Shown piece after piece: positions 16,647 through 24,320 of a stretch of 64,000 bases of DNA. The notes below the pieces were generated by a model. It was not told where the DNA came from. It saw nothing but the letters and a program-made list of their open reading frames with translations, and searched no databases. Where the stretch lies: the NCBI RefSeq assembly GCF_042676145.1, contig NZ_JBHTJW010000003.1, positions 310,001 to 374,000 on the forward strand, given 5' to 3'. Within the stretch, counting starts at the first letter, position 1; the number at the start of each line of letters is the position of its first letter. The position numbers and the translations under genes were made by a program. This DNA comes from Methylophilus glucosoxydans (GTDB lineage Bacteria > Pseudomonadota > Gammaproteobacteria > Burkholderiales > Methylophilaceae).

Positions 16647-17453
16647 ATGTTGAAAGTAGTGATTGCAGGCGTGTCTGGCCGTATGGGGCATGCCCTGCTT
16701 GAAGGCGTTTTTTCTGATCCTGGCTTGCAACTGCATGCGGCCTTGGATCGTGCTGAAAGTGCCATGATTGGTCGAGATGCTGGTGAGCAGTTTGGCAAGT
16801 TGAGTGGCGTCAAGATTACTTCTGATGTTGAATCTGCATTGAAGGGGGCTGATGTGCTGGTGGACTTTACCCGTCCTGAAGCCAGTATGCAATATTTGCA
16901 AGCGTGTCAGCAGGCGCAGGTGAAGCTGGTGATTGGCACCACAGGGTTTAGCGAAACTGAGAAAGCTAGCATCGAAGCGGCTGCCAAAAATATCGGGATT
17001 GTGTTTGCGCCCAATATGAGCGTGGGTGTAACCTTGCTGATTAACTTGGTTGAACAAGCCGCGCGTGTATTGAACCAAGGCTACGATATCGAAGTCGTCG
17101 AAATGCACCATCGCCATAAAGTCGATGCGCCGTCCGGCACGGCACTGCGCTTGGGTGAAGCCGCAGCCAAAGGCATAGACAAGGCGCTGAAGGATTGTGC
17201 CGTGTATGCGCGTGAAGGTGTCACTGGTGAGCGTGAAGCGGGCACCATAGGCTTCGCAACCCTGCGCGGTGGCGATGTGGTGGGCGATCATACGGTGGTT
17301 CTGGCTGGAGTGGGTGAGCGTGTAGAGTTAACGCACAAGGCCTCCAGCCGGGCGACCTTTGCTCAGGGCGCGTTGCGCGCTGCCAAGTTTCTGGCACCCC
17401 AACAGGCCGGTTTGTTTGATATGCGAGATGTGCTTGGCTTTGACAAGAATTGA
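16647..17453 (+). CDS. dapB: 4-hydroxy-tetrahydrodipicolinate reductase
   Basis: A 268-residue DapB, which reduces 4-hydroxy-tetrahydrodipicolinate with NAD(P)H on the way to diaminopimelate and lysine. The N-terminal nucleotide-binding VVIAGVSGRMG, the VDFTRPEA strand end, GTTGFS, APNMSVGV and the active-site EMHHRHKVDAPSGTAL (His-His-Arg-His with Lys) are all present. It starts 45 nt behind the BamE-like gene and precedes carAB, the usual dapB-carAB order of beta- and gammaproteobacteria. A strong promoter after it (17520-17548) suggests carAB is transcribed separately. Confidence 0.96.
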   Translation: MLKVVIAGVSGRMGHALLEGVFSDPGLQLHAALDRAESAMIGRDAGEQFGKLSGVKITSDVESALKGADVLVDFTRPEASMQYLQACQQAQVKLVIGTTGFSETEKASIEAAAKNIGIVFAPNMSVGVTLLINLVEQAARVLNQGYDIEVVEMHHRHKVDAPSGTALRLGEAAAKGIDKALKDCAVYAREGVTGEREAGTIGFATLRGGDVVGDHTVVLAGVGERVELTHKASSRATFAQGALRAAKFLAPQQAGLFDMRDVLGFDKN

Positions 17454-17519
17454 TGGTTAAGCCGCTGATTTCACGCGGGCAATCATCATGCTTTAACATC
17501 CTCTGACAATACCTCGCCC

Positions 17520-17548
17520 TTGAGTGAGGCTTTAATCTAGGCTATAAT
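17520..17548 (+). promoter_or_regulatory. Strong sigma-70 promoter for carAB
   Basis: TTGAGT at 17520-17525, a 17-bp spacer, and a perfect TATAAT at 17543-17548. Transcription would begin near 17555, leaving an mRNA leader of about 127 nt before the carA GTG at 17682. Confidence 0.75.
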
Positions 17549-17560
17549 GCCGCAATTCTG

Positions 17561-17593
17561 AACGGGAAGAGTCCAAAAAACTTTTCCCGTTTT
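17561..17593 (+). promoter_or_regulatory. Terminator-like hairpin at the start of the carAB leader
   Basis: AACGGGAA (17561-17568) and TTCCCGTT (17584-17591) form a perfect 8-bp stem with a 15-nt loop, followed by TTTT (17590-17593). It would sit within the first 10-40 nt of the carA mRNA. It could be an early attenuator or an mRNA-stabilising element; the short T run makes it a weak terminator. Confidence 0.5.
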
Positions 17594-17681
17594 GCACATC
17601 TACTCACCGCTGCATAGGGCCCTCGCAGGCATGTTGCGACCTTCAAAAGATGTGTTTCGATTCAAACTTAAGGAGCTAAAG

Positions 17682-18821
17682 GTGTCAAAAACAATTCCAG
17701 CGATTTTAGTGTTAGCAGATGGAACTGTTTTTAAGGGCATGAGCATTGGCGCTTCCGGTCATACAGTCGGTGAGGTGGTGTTCAATACTTCCATCACCGG
17801 TTATCAGGAAATTCTTACCGATCCTTCCTATACCGAACAAATTGTCACATTGACTTATCCGCATATTGGTAACTATGGTACCAATAGCGAAGATGTGGAA
17901 TCTGGCAAAGTCTATGCTGCGGGTCTGATTATTCGTGACCTGCCCTTATTGGAAAGCAATTTCCGCAGTGAACAAAATCTTTCCGATTATCTCAAGACCA
18001 ACAATGTAGTGGCGATTGCTGATATCGATACGCGCAAGTTGACCCGTATTTTGCGTGAGAAGGGTGCGCAAGCCGGCTGTATTATGGCGGGTGAGCATGT
18101 GGATGAGGCACAGGCATTGGCCCATGCACAGGGCTTCCCTGGGCTTGCCGGGATGGATCTGGCTAAAGTGGTGAGCTGTACACAAGCCTATGAGTTTACC
18201 GAGCAGGAATGGCAATTAGGCGCGGGCTTTAGCAAATCGGCTGAGCAACAGTTTCATGTAGTGGCATTTGACTATGGTGTGAAACGCAACATTCTGCGCA
18301 TGCTGGTTTCACGTGGCTGTAAAGTCACCGTTTTGCCGGCCCAGGCAACTGCCGAACAAGCCTTGGCCTATCAGCCAGATGGCATTTTCCTGTCTAACGG
18401 ACCTGGTGATCCTGAGCCATGTGATTACGCAATTAAAGCGATCAAAACCTTGGTGGATTCAGGCATTCCCACCTTTGGGATCTGTCTGGGCCACCAGTTG
18501 CTGGCATTGGCCAGTGGTGCAAAAACCCTGAAAATGAAATTTGGTCATCACGGTGCCAACCATCCGGTACAGGATGTGGAAAGCAAGCGTGTGTATATCA
18601 CCAGCCAGAACCATGGTTTTGCGGCTGACCCGGCGACGCTGCCTGCCAATGTCAAAGTGACGCATGTGTCATTGTTTGATGGCAGCCTGCAAGGGATCGC
18701 GCGTACAGACAAGCCCGCCTTTAGCTTCCAGGGACACCCGGAAGCCAGCCCAGGCCCGCAAGAAATGAGCGTGTTGTTTGACCGCTTTATCCAGTTAATG
18801 CAAGAAAGAAAGTCCATCTAA
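17682..18821 (+). CDS. carA: Carbamoyl-phosphate synthase small (glutaminase) subunit
   Basis: The 379-residue small subunit hydrolyses glutamine and channels ammonia to CarB for carbamoyl phosphate, used for arginine and pyrimidine synthesis. The N-terminal domain reads LADGTVFKGMSIG and TGYQEILTDPSY; the class I glutamine amidotransferase carries the nucleophile in FGICLGHQLLALASG (about residue 270) and the His/Glu pair in GHPEASPGP near 353. The true start is the GTG at 17682, which has AAGGAG seven bases upstream; a longer frame would run through the leader hairpin. The stop overlaps the carB start by one base (TAATG), showing translational coupling. Confidence 0.96.
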   Translation: MSKTIPAILVLADGTVFKGMSIGASGHTVGEVVFNTSITGYQEILTDPSYTEQIVTLTYPHIGNYGTNSEDVESGKVYAAGLIIRDLPLLESNFRSEQNLSDYLKTNNVVAIADIDTRKLTRILREKGAQAGCIMAGEHVDEAQALAHAQGFPGLAGMDLAKVVSCTQAYEFTEQEWQLGAGFSKSAEQQFHVVAFDYGVKRNILRMLVSRGCKVTVLPAQATAEQALAYQPDGIFLSNGPGDPEPCDYAIKAIKTLVDSGIPTFGICLGHQLLALASGAKTLKMKFGHHGANHPVQDVESKRVYITSQNHGFAADPATLPANVKVTHVSLFDGSLQGIARTDKPAFSFQGHPEASPGPQEMSVLFDRFIQLMQERKSI

Positions 18822-21800
18822 TGGCAAAAAGAACCGACATTAAAAGTATTCTGATTATCGGTGCAGGTCCGATTGTCATTGGTCAAGCCTGTGAGTTTGA
18901 TTACTCTGGCGCACAAGCCTGTAAAGCCTTGCGTGAAGAGGGTTACCGGGTCATTTTGGTCAACTCCAATCCAGCCACCATCATGACTGACCCGGAAATG
19001 GCAGATGCGACTTACATCGAGCCCATTACCTGGCAAATCGTCGAAAAAATTATTGAAAAAGAGCGTCCTGATGCCTTGCTGCCAACCATGGGTGGGCAAA
19101 CGGCATTGAACTGTGCCCTCGATCTGGACAAGCACGGCGTCTTGCAGAAATACAATGTGGAACTGATCGGCGCGACTAAAGAGGCGATTGATAAAGCCGA
19201 AGACCGTCAGAAGTTTAAAGAAGCCATGACCAAAATTGGCCTGGGTTCTGCACGTTCAGCGATTGCACACAGCCTCGAAGAAGCCTTGCAAGTGCAGGCC
19301 ACTATTGGTTATCCGGCGATTATTCGCCCTTCGTTCACCATGGGCGGCAGTGGTGGTGGCATCGCCTACAATCGTGAAGAATTTATCGCCATTTGCGAGC
19401 GCGGCCTGGATGCCTCCCCAACCAACGAGTTGCTGATCGAAGAGTCGCTGCTGGGCTGGAAAGAATACGAGATGGAAGTGGTACGCGACAAAGCGGACAA
19501 CTGCATCATTATCTGTTCGATTGAAAACCTGGATCCTATGGGCGTGCATACCGGTGACAGTATTACTGTTGCGCCAGCACAAACCCTGACCGATAAAGAA
19601 TACCAGATCATGCGGAATGCCTCACTGGCCGTATTGCGTGAGATCGGGGTCGATACCGGTGGTTCCAACGTGCAGTTTGCCATCAACCCGAACGATGGCC
19701 GCATGATTGTGATTGAGATGAACCCGCGGGTGTCACGCTCATCTGCGTTGGCCTCCAAAGCAACAGGCTTTCCGATTGCCAAAGTCGCGGCCAAACTGGC
19801 GGTGGGTTTTACGCTGGATGAGTTGCGTAATGAAATCACCGGTGGTCAGACCCCGGCTTCATTTGAGCCATCGATTGACTACGTGGTCACTAAAGTGCCA
19901 CGTTTTGCGTTTGAGAAATTTCCGCAGGCGGATAGCCGCTTGACGACCCAGATGAAATCTGTGGGTGAAGTCATGGCCATGGGTCGTAGCTTCCAGGAGT
20001 CTTTCCAGAAAGCGTTACGCGGTCTGGAAGTCGGTGTGGATGGTCTGGATTCGGTCACCGATGACAAAGACCGTATCGTCAAGGAAATGGGTGAGCCCGG
20101 TCCTGAGCGTATCTGGTACGTGGCGGACGCCTTCCGTTTGGGCATGAGTGTGGATGAAGTGTTTGATATCACCAAAATCGACCGCTGGTTCCTGGTGCAG
20201 ATTGAAGAAATCATCAAACTCGAATTGTCATTGTCAGGCAAGTCGCTGGGGGATTTGACCAAAGAGACCCTGTTCCGCCTCAAACGTAAAGGCTTCTCTG
20301 ACCGTCGACTGGCCAAGCTGTTGAGTACAGACCAGCATGCAGTGCGTGCTTTCCGTCAGGCGCTTAATGTGCGTCCGGTCTATAAGCGCGTAGATACCTG
20401 TGCGGCTGAGTTTGCCACCAACACGGCTTATATGTACTCGACCTATGAGGAAGAGTGCGAGTCCAATCCGTCGGACAAGAAAAAAATCATGGTGTTGGGC
20501 GGTGGTCCTAACCGCATTGGTCAGGGCATCGAGTTTGACTATTGCTGTGTGCACGCGGCGTTTGCCATGCGTGAAGATGGTTACGAAACCATTATGGTCA
20601 ACTGTAACCCTGAAACCGTCTCTACCGATTACGACACCTCTGACCGTCTCTACTTTGAGCCGGTGACACTGGAAGACGTACTCGAAATCGTCAACATCGA
20701 AAAACCGGTGGGCGTGATTGTGCAGTATGGCGGCCAAACCCCGCTCAAGCTGGCGCGTGACCTCGAAAAAGCTGGCGTGCCTATCATTGGGACCACGCCA
20801 GATGCGATTGACCGTGCAGAAGACCGTGAACGCTTCCAGCAAATGCTGCATAGCCTGAACCTGAAGCAGCCGCCAAACCGCACAGCGCGTGCGCCAGAAG
20901 AGGCGATTCGCCTGGCGACTGAAATCGGCTACCCGTTAGTGGTGCGACCTTCTTATGTGCTGGGTGGCCGCGCGATGGAAATCGTGCATGAGCAAAGCCA
21001 GTTGGAGCGCTACATGCGTGAAGCGGTTAAGGTATCTAATGAGTCCCCAGTTCTGCTGGACCGCTTCCTGAACGATGCGATTGAAGTAGACGTGGATGCT
21101 TTGAGCGACGGTGAAGATGTGTTGATCGGCGGCATCATGCAGCACGTGGAACAAGCCGGTGTGCACTCTGGTGACTCTGCCTGCTCACTGCCGCCTTACA
21201 GCCTGAGCGACGACCTGCAAGATGAGTTGCGCAGACAAACCGTGCAAATGGCCAAAGCGCTGGGCGTGAAAGGCCTGATGAACGTACAGTTTGCCGTGCA
21301 GAACAGTGGGCAGGGCGATGTGGTATATGTGCTCGAAGTTAACCCGCGCGCATCCCGTACCGTGCCGTTTGTGTCCAAAGCCTGTGGCTTGCAGCTAGCC
21401 AAAATTGCGGCACGTTGCATGGCAGGTCAGACGCTGAAATCTCAAGGCGTGACCAAAGAAGTGATTCCGCCTTATTACTCGGTGAAAGAAGCTGTGTTCC
21501 CCTTCATCAAGTTTCCGGGCGTGGATACCATCCTGGGCCCAGAAATGAAATCGACCGGTGAAGTGATGGGCGTAGGGAACACCTTTGCCGAGGCTTTTGT
21601 GAAGTCACAATTGGGGGCCTCTGTGAAGATGCCTACTGGTGGTAGAGCTTTTATCAGCGTACGTAACGAAGATCACAAAAAAGTGATCGACATTGCACAG
21701 GACCTGGTTAAACTCGGTTTCACGCTAGTGGCGACCAAAGGCACAGCGCGTGCACTGGCCGAGCAAGGTCTGGAGGTGACACCGGTGAACAAGGTCGCTG

Positions 21801-22036
21801 AAGGTCGTCCGCATATTGTCGACATGATCAAGAACGATGAGATCAGTTTGATTGTCAATGTCACAGAAGACAAAAAGGCGATTACTGACTCGTATGAGAT
21901 TCGCCGCAGCGCGCTTCAGAACAAGGTGACTTATTACACAACCCTGGCGGGTGCGCGTGCCGCTTGTATCGGCATGGCACAAAGCAAGGATATGGATGTC
22001 TACTCGGTGCAGGACTTGCACAAACGCCTTGGTTAA
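18821..22036 (+). CDS. carB: Carbamoyl-phosphate synthase large subunit
   Basis: A 1071-residue CarB with two homologous ATP-grasp halves. The first (1-400) carries IIGAGPIVIGQACEFDYSG and RPSFTMGGSGGG; the second (about 555-935) carries VLGGGPNRIGQGIEFDYCC and RPSYVLGGRAME. The C-terminal MGS-like allosteric domain (about 940-1071; ISVRNEDHKK, VATKGTARAL) binds regulators such as UMP or ornithine. The first half makes carboxyphosphate and carbamate, the second phosphorylates carbamate. It ends with a rho-independent terminator at 22062-22100, so carAB is a two-gene operon. Confidence 0.97.
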   Translation: MAKRTDIKSILIIGAGPIVIGQACEFDYSGAQACKALREEGYRVILVNSNPATIMTDPEMADATYIEPITWQIVEKIIEKERPDALLPTMGGQTALNCALDLDKHGVLQKYNVELIGATKEAIDKAEDRQKFKEAMTKIGLGSARSAIAHSLEEALQVQATIGYPAIIRPSFTMGGSGGGIAYNREEFIAICERGLDASPTNELLIEESLLGWKEYEMEVVRDKADNCIIICSIENLDPMGVHTGDSITVAPAQTLTDKEYQIMRNASLAVLREIGVDTGGSNVQFAINPNDGRMIVIEMNPRVSRSSALASKATGFPIAKVAAKLAVGFTLDELRNEITGGQTPASFEPSIDYVVTKVPRFAFEKFPQADSRLTTQMKSVGEVMAMGRSFQESFQKALRGLEVGVDGLDSVTDDKDRIVKEMGEPGPERIWYVADAFRLGMSVDEVFDITKIDRWFLVQIEEIIKLELSLSGKSLGDLTKETLFRLKRKGFSDRRLAKLLSTDQHAVRAFRQALNVRPVYKRVDTCAAEFATNTAYMYSTYEEECESNPSDKKKIMVLGGGPNRIGQGIEFDYCCVHAAFAMREDGYETIMVNCNPETVSTDYDTSDRLYFEPVTLEDVLEIVNIEKPVGVIVQYGGQTPLKLARDLEKAGVPIIGTTPDAIDRAEDRERFQQMLHSLNLKQPPNRTARAPEEAIRLATEIGYPLVVRPSYVLGGRAMEIVHEQSQLERYMREAVKVSNESPVLLDRFLNDAIEVDVDALSDGEDVLIGGIMQHVEQAGVHSGDSACSLPPYSLSDDLQDELRRQTVQMAKALGVKGLMNVQFAVQNSGQGDVVYVLEVNPRASRTVPFVSKACGLQLAKIAARCMAGQTLKSQGVTKEVIPPYYSVKEAVFPFIKFPGVDTILGPEMKSTGEVMGVGNTFAEAFVKSQLGASVKMPTGGRAFISVRNEDHKKVIDIAQDLVKLGFTLVATKGTARALAEQGLEVTPVNKVAEGRPHIVDMIKNDEISLIVNVTEDKKAITDSYEIRRSALQNKVTYYTTLAGARAACIGMAQSKDMDVYSVQDLHKRLG

Positions 22037-22061
22037 CATACACTAGGCTTAGTTGATATTT

Positions 22062-22100
22062 AAATAAGCCACGCTCATTCGGGTGTGGTTTATTTTTTTT
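22062..22100 (+). terminator. Rho-independent terminator after carB
   Basis: AAATAAGCCACGC and GTGTGGTTTATTT pair in a long stem (one G-T wobble) around an 8-nt loop, ending in a run of eight or more T. It starts 25 nt after the carB stop. Confidence 0.8.
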
Positions 22101-22128
22101 ATACTCATTTTTTGAAGGTATTTTCATC

Positions 22129-22611
22129 ATGGCAGTCAATCAGATTCCTGTCACCGTGAAAGGTGCAGAATTGCTCAAAGAAGAATTACAACGTTTGCGC
22201 GCGGTGGATAGACCCAATATTATCCAGGCGATCGCTGAAGCGCGGGCACAAGGCGACTTGTCTGAGAACGCAGAGTATGAGTCAGCCAAAGAACGGCAGA
22301 GCTTTATCGAAGGCCGTATTGCCGAGCTTGAGGCGAAATTGTCCAATCTGCAAATCATTGATCCAACCATGCTCAATGCAGAGGGCCGTGTGGTGTTTGG
22401 CGCGACCGTGAGATTTGAAGACCTGGATTCTGGCGATGCCAAAACCTACCAGATCGTGGGTGAGGACGAAGCGGATATCAAAAATGGCAAAATCTCGGTC
22501 AGTTCGCCAATTGCACGTGGCCTGATTGGCAAGTCTGAGGGTGAAGTCGTTGAAATCCAGTCTCCAGGCGGCGTGAAAGAGTACGAAATTATTGAGGTAC
22601 TCTACGTTTAG
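22129..22611 (+). CDS. greA: Transcription elongation factor GreA
   Basis: A 160-residue GreA, the normal length. The N-terminal coiled-coil finger includes ELLKEELQRLRAVDRPNI and the tip ARAQGDLSENAEYESAKERQ, whose acidic DLSEN residues reach into the RNA polymerase channel to stimulate cleavage of backtracked RNA; the C-terminal FKBP-like domain includes VGEDEADIKNGKISVSSPIARGL. The gene follows the carB terminator and is followed after 58 nt by a DUF4149 gene, a conserved betaproteobacterial pairing. Confidence 0.97.
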   Translation: MAVNQIPVTVKGAELLKEELQRLRAVDRPNIIQAIAEARAQGDLSENAEYESAKERQSFIEGRIAELEAKLSNLQIIDPTMLNAEGRVVFGATVRFEDLDSGDAKTYQIVGEDEADIKNGKISVSSPIARGLIGKSEGEVVEIQSPGGVKEYEIIEVLYV

Positions 22612-22669
22612 TCCTTGCGATTGAATCATCTGGGATGCGTGAATAGTAGAAAATAGGAGCGTAGCAGCG

Positions 22670-23125
22670 ATGGCCAAGCAATCAGGACTCACCGGATGGT
22701 TAAACCCGGTCTTACTTACGTTGTGGGTGGGGGCTTTGTGGATGACCGCCATCACCGCCAGTGTGCTGTTCAAAACCATTCCTGACCATATGCTGGCCGG
22801 AAACGTCGCAGGAAAGTTGTTTACCATTGTCAGCTACATTGGGCTTGTCAGCGGCTTGTTGTTGTTGATCCAGCGGCTGGCGAGTGACGGTTTTTCCGCA
22901 TTCAAGCAAGGCCTGTTCTGGGTGATCCTCATCATGTGGATACTGGTCCTGATTGGCGAGTTTGGCATCCAGCCATTATTGGCTCAGCTCAAAGCCAGTG
23001 CTCTGCCAAACGATGTGATGCAAAGTGTGTTCGCCAGCCGCTTTAAAACCTGGCATGGTGTGGCGAGTATTGCTTACATGATTGAGTGTTTGTTAGGCGT
23101 CTGGTTGGTGGTCAAGTCGAACTGA
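22670..23125 (+). CDS. DUF4149 family membrane protein
   Basis: A 151-residue protein with about four membrane helices (near 12-33, 45-66, 78-98 and 130-148). Its first part (LTLWVGALWMTAITASVLFKTIPD) and the overall layout match the DUF4149 (TMEM205-like) family, whose function is not established. It is probably co-transcribed with greA, and a bidirectional terminator (23134-23163) separates it from yhbY on the other strand. Confidence 0.85.
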   Translation: MAKQSGLTGWLNPVLLTLWVGALWMTAITASVLFKTIPDHMLAGNVAGKLFTIVSYIGLVSGLLLLIQRLASDGFSAFKQGLFWVILIMWILVLIGEFGIQPLLAQLKASALPNDVMQSVFASRFKTWHGVASIAYMIECLLGVWLVVKSN

Positions 23126-23133
23126 GGCCAATA

Positions 23134-23163
23134 AAAAAACGCGCAAAGGAATGCGCGTTTTTT
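23134..23163. terminator. Bidirectional terminator between DUF4149 gene and yhbY
   Basis: AAAAAACGCGC and GCGCGTTTTTT are perfect arms around a short AAAGGAAT loop, giving a T run on either strand. It serves the plus-strand greA-DUF4149 unit and the minus-strand yhbY gene. Confidence 0.85.
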
Positions 23164-23188
23164 GTATCAGGCGTGTTTGTGAGCGTGA

Positions 23189-23497
23189 TTACAGCTTGGG
23201 GATCACGATCTTCGCTGAGGCTTTCACGGTTTCGCTGGCGCGATAAAACACCAGTTGTTTGCCGATATGGTGCACGGCGATGGCGCCCGCTTTATCGGCG
23301 ATCTCTTCGAATAATGATTTACGCAAATCGCGGTCATCGCCCGCCACTTGCACTTTGATAAGCTCGTGAGCATTGAGGCTAACCTCGATTTCCTTGAGTA
23401 CCGCGTCTGTCAGGCCATTGTTGCCTATCATGACTACCGGATTTAAATTGTGTGCCAGACCACGTAAATAAGCGATTTGTTTGCTGTTTAATTGCAT
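23189..23497 (-). CDS. yhbY: YhbY-type (CRM-domain) RNA-binding protein
   Basis: A 102-residue CRS1/YhbY (CRM) domain protein starting MQLNSKQIAYLRGLAHNL, with the GNNGLTDAVLKEI loop (the conserved GxxG-type RNA-binding loop) and HELIKVQVAGDDRDLR. YhbY binds the pre-50S ribosome and aids its assembly. The gene lies back to back with rlmE (a 50S rRNA methyltransferase) with 55 nt between the starts, and this ribosome-assembly pairing is widespread in proteobacteria. Confidence 0.93.
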   Translation of the reverse strand: MQLNSKQIAYLRGLAHNLNPVVMIGNNGLTDAVLKEIEVSLNAHELIKVQVAGDDRDLRKSLFEEIADKAGAIAVHHIGKQLVFYRASETVKASAKIVIPKL

Positions 23498-23552
23498 GCA
23501 AAATATTCCTTGAAAACAGACCGCATTTTAGCATGAAGCAGGAATTCCCCCT

Positions 23553-24173
23553 ATGAAACCCTCCAAAACCAGTAAAGCCTGGATGCAAGAGCATCTCAAT
23601 GACGAATTCGTCAAGCGTGCGCAAAAAGACGGCTACCGTGCCCGCGCTGCTTATAAGCTGCTCGAAATTGACGATAAAGATAAATTGATCAAGCCTGGCA
23701 TGACCGTAGTGGACCTGGGGTCTACACCTGGCAGCTGGTCACAGGTCGCGGTCCAGCGCATCAAAGGCCAGGGCCGCGTGATTGCACTGGATATTCTGGA
23801 GATGCATCCGATTCCCGGTGTGGAATTTATTTGCGGTGATTTTCGCGAAGAAACGGTGCTGCAGCAATTGGAGGCCTCGCTGAATGGCAAGCTGGTCGAT
23901 CTGGTGATTGCCGACATGGCGCCTAACATGAGCGGACTCAAAGATGTTGATCAGGCAGGGGCGACTTATTTGACGGAACTCGCCCTGGATTTTTGTCAGC
24001 ATTGGTTGAAACCGGGCGGCAACTTTCTGGTCAAAGTCTTTATCGGCAGTGGCTTTGAGGAAATTGTGAAACAAATGCGAGGCCAGTTTGCCAAAGTCGT
24101 CACACGTAAACCTAAAGCCTCGCGTGATCGTAGCAGTGAAGTGTATCTGCTGGGCTTGCAGCGAAAAGCTTGA
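23553..24173 (+). CDS. rlmE: 23S rRNA (uridine-2'-O-)-methyltransferase
   Basis: A 206-residue FtsJ/RlmE methyltransferase that modifies the 2'-O of a uridine in the 23S rRNA A-loop. The SAM-binding motif is VVDLGSTPGSWSQVA (about 49-63), and the catalytic K-D-K-E set fits RARAAYKL, ADMAPNMSG, FLVKVFIG and SSEVYLL. The start MKPSKTSKAWMQEH is typical. It is followed by ftsH, as in most proteobacteria, but a 147-bp gap with its own promoter candidates lies between them. Confidence 0.96.
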   Translation: MKPSKTSKAWMQEHLNDEFVKRAQKDGYRARAAYKLLEIDDKDKLIKPGMTVVDLGSTPGSWSQVAVQRIKGQGRVIALDILEMHPIPGVEFICGDFREETVLQQLEASLNGKLVDLVIADMAPNMSGLKDVDQAGATYLTELALDFCQHWLKPGGNFLVKVFIGSGFEEIVKQMRGQFAKVVTRKPKASRDRSSEVYLLGLQRKA

Positions 24174-24242
24174 ATTGCAATGCTTTTTTGCGTTTAGTTT
24201 GATCGCACAAGCAAAAAAATGGGTATACAATGCCATTGAAGG

Positions 24243-24269
24243 CTTGAAATTATGGGCTTTGCCTCCATT
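24243..24269 (+). promoter_or_regulatory. Candidate heat-shock (sigma-32) promoter for ftsH
   Basis: CTTGAAA at 24243-24249 matches the sigma-32 -35 element exactly; 13 bp later CTCCATT (24263-24269) matches the CCCCATNT -10 element with one change. ftsH is a known RpoH target in enterobacteria, which supports the reading. A separate TATACAAT (24224-24231) upstream may be a sigma-70 -10 element. Confidence 0.5.
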
Positions 24270-24320
24270 GTTTTCTTAGGGATTCTCCCTGCCTTTCGTT
24301 TTTAAAGTTAAGGAACCACT

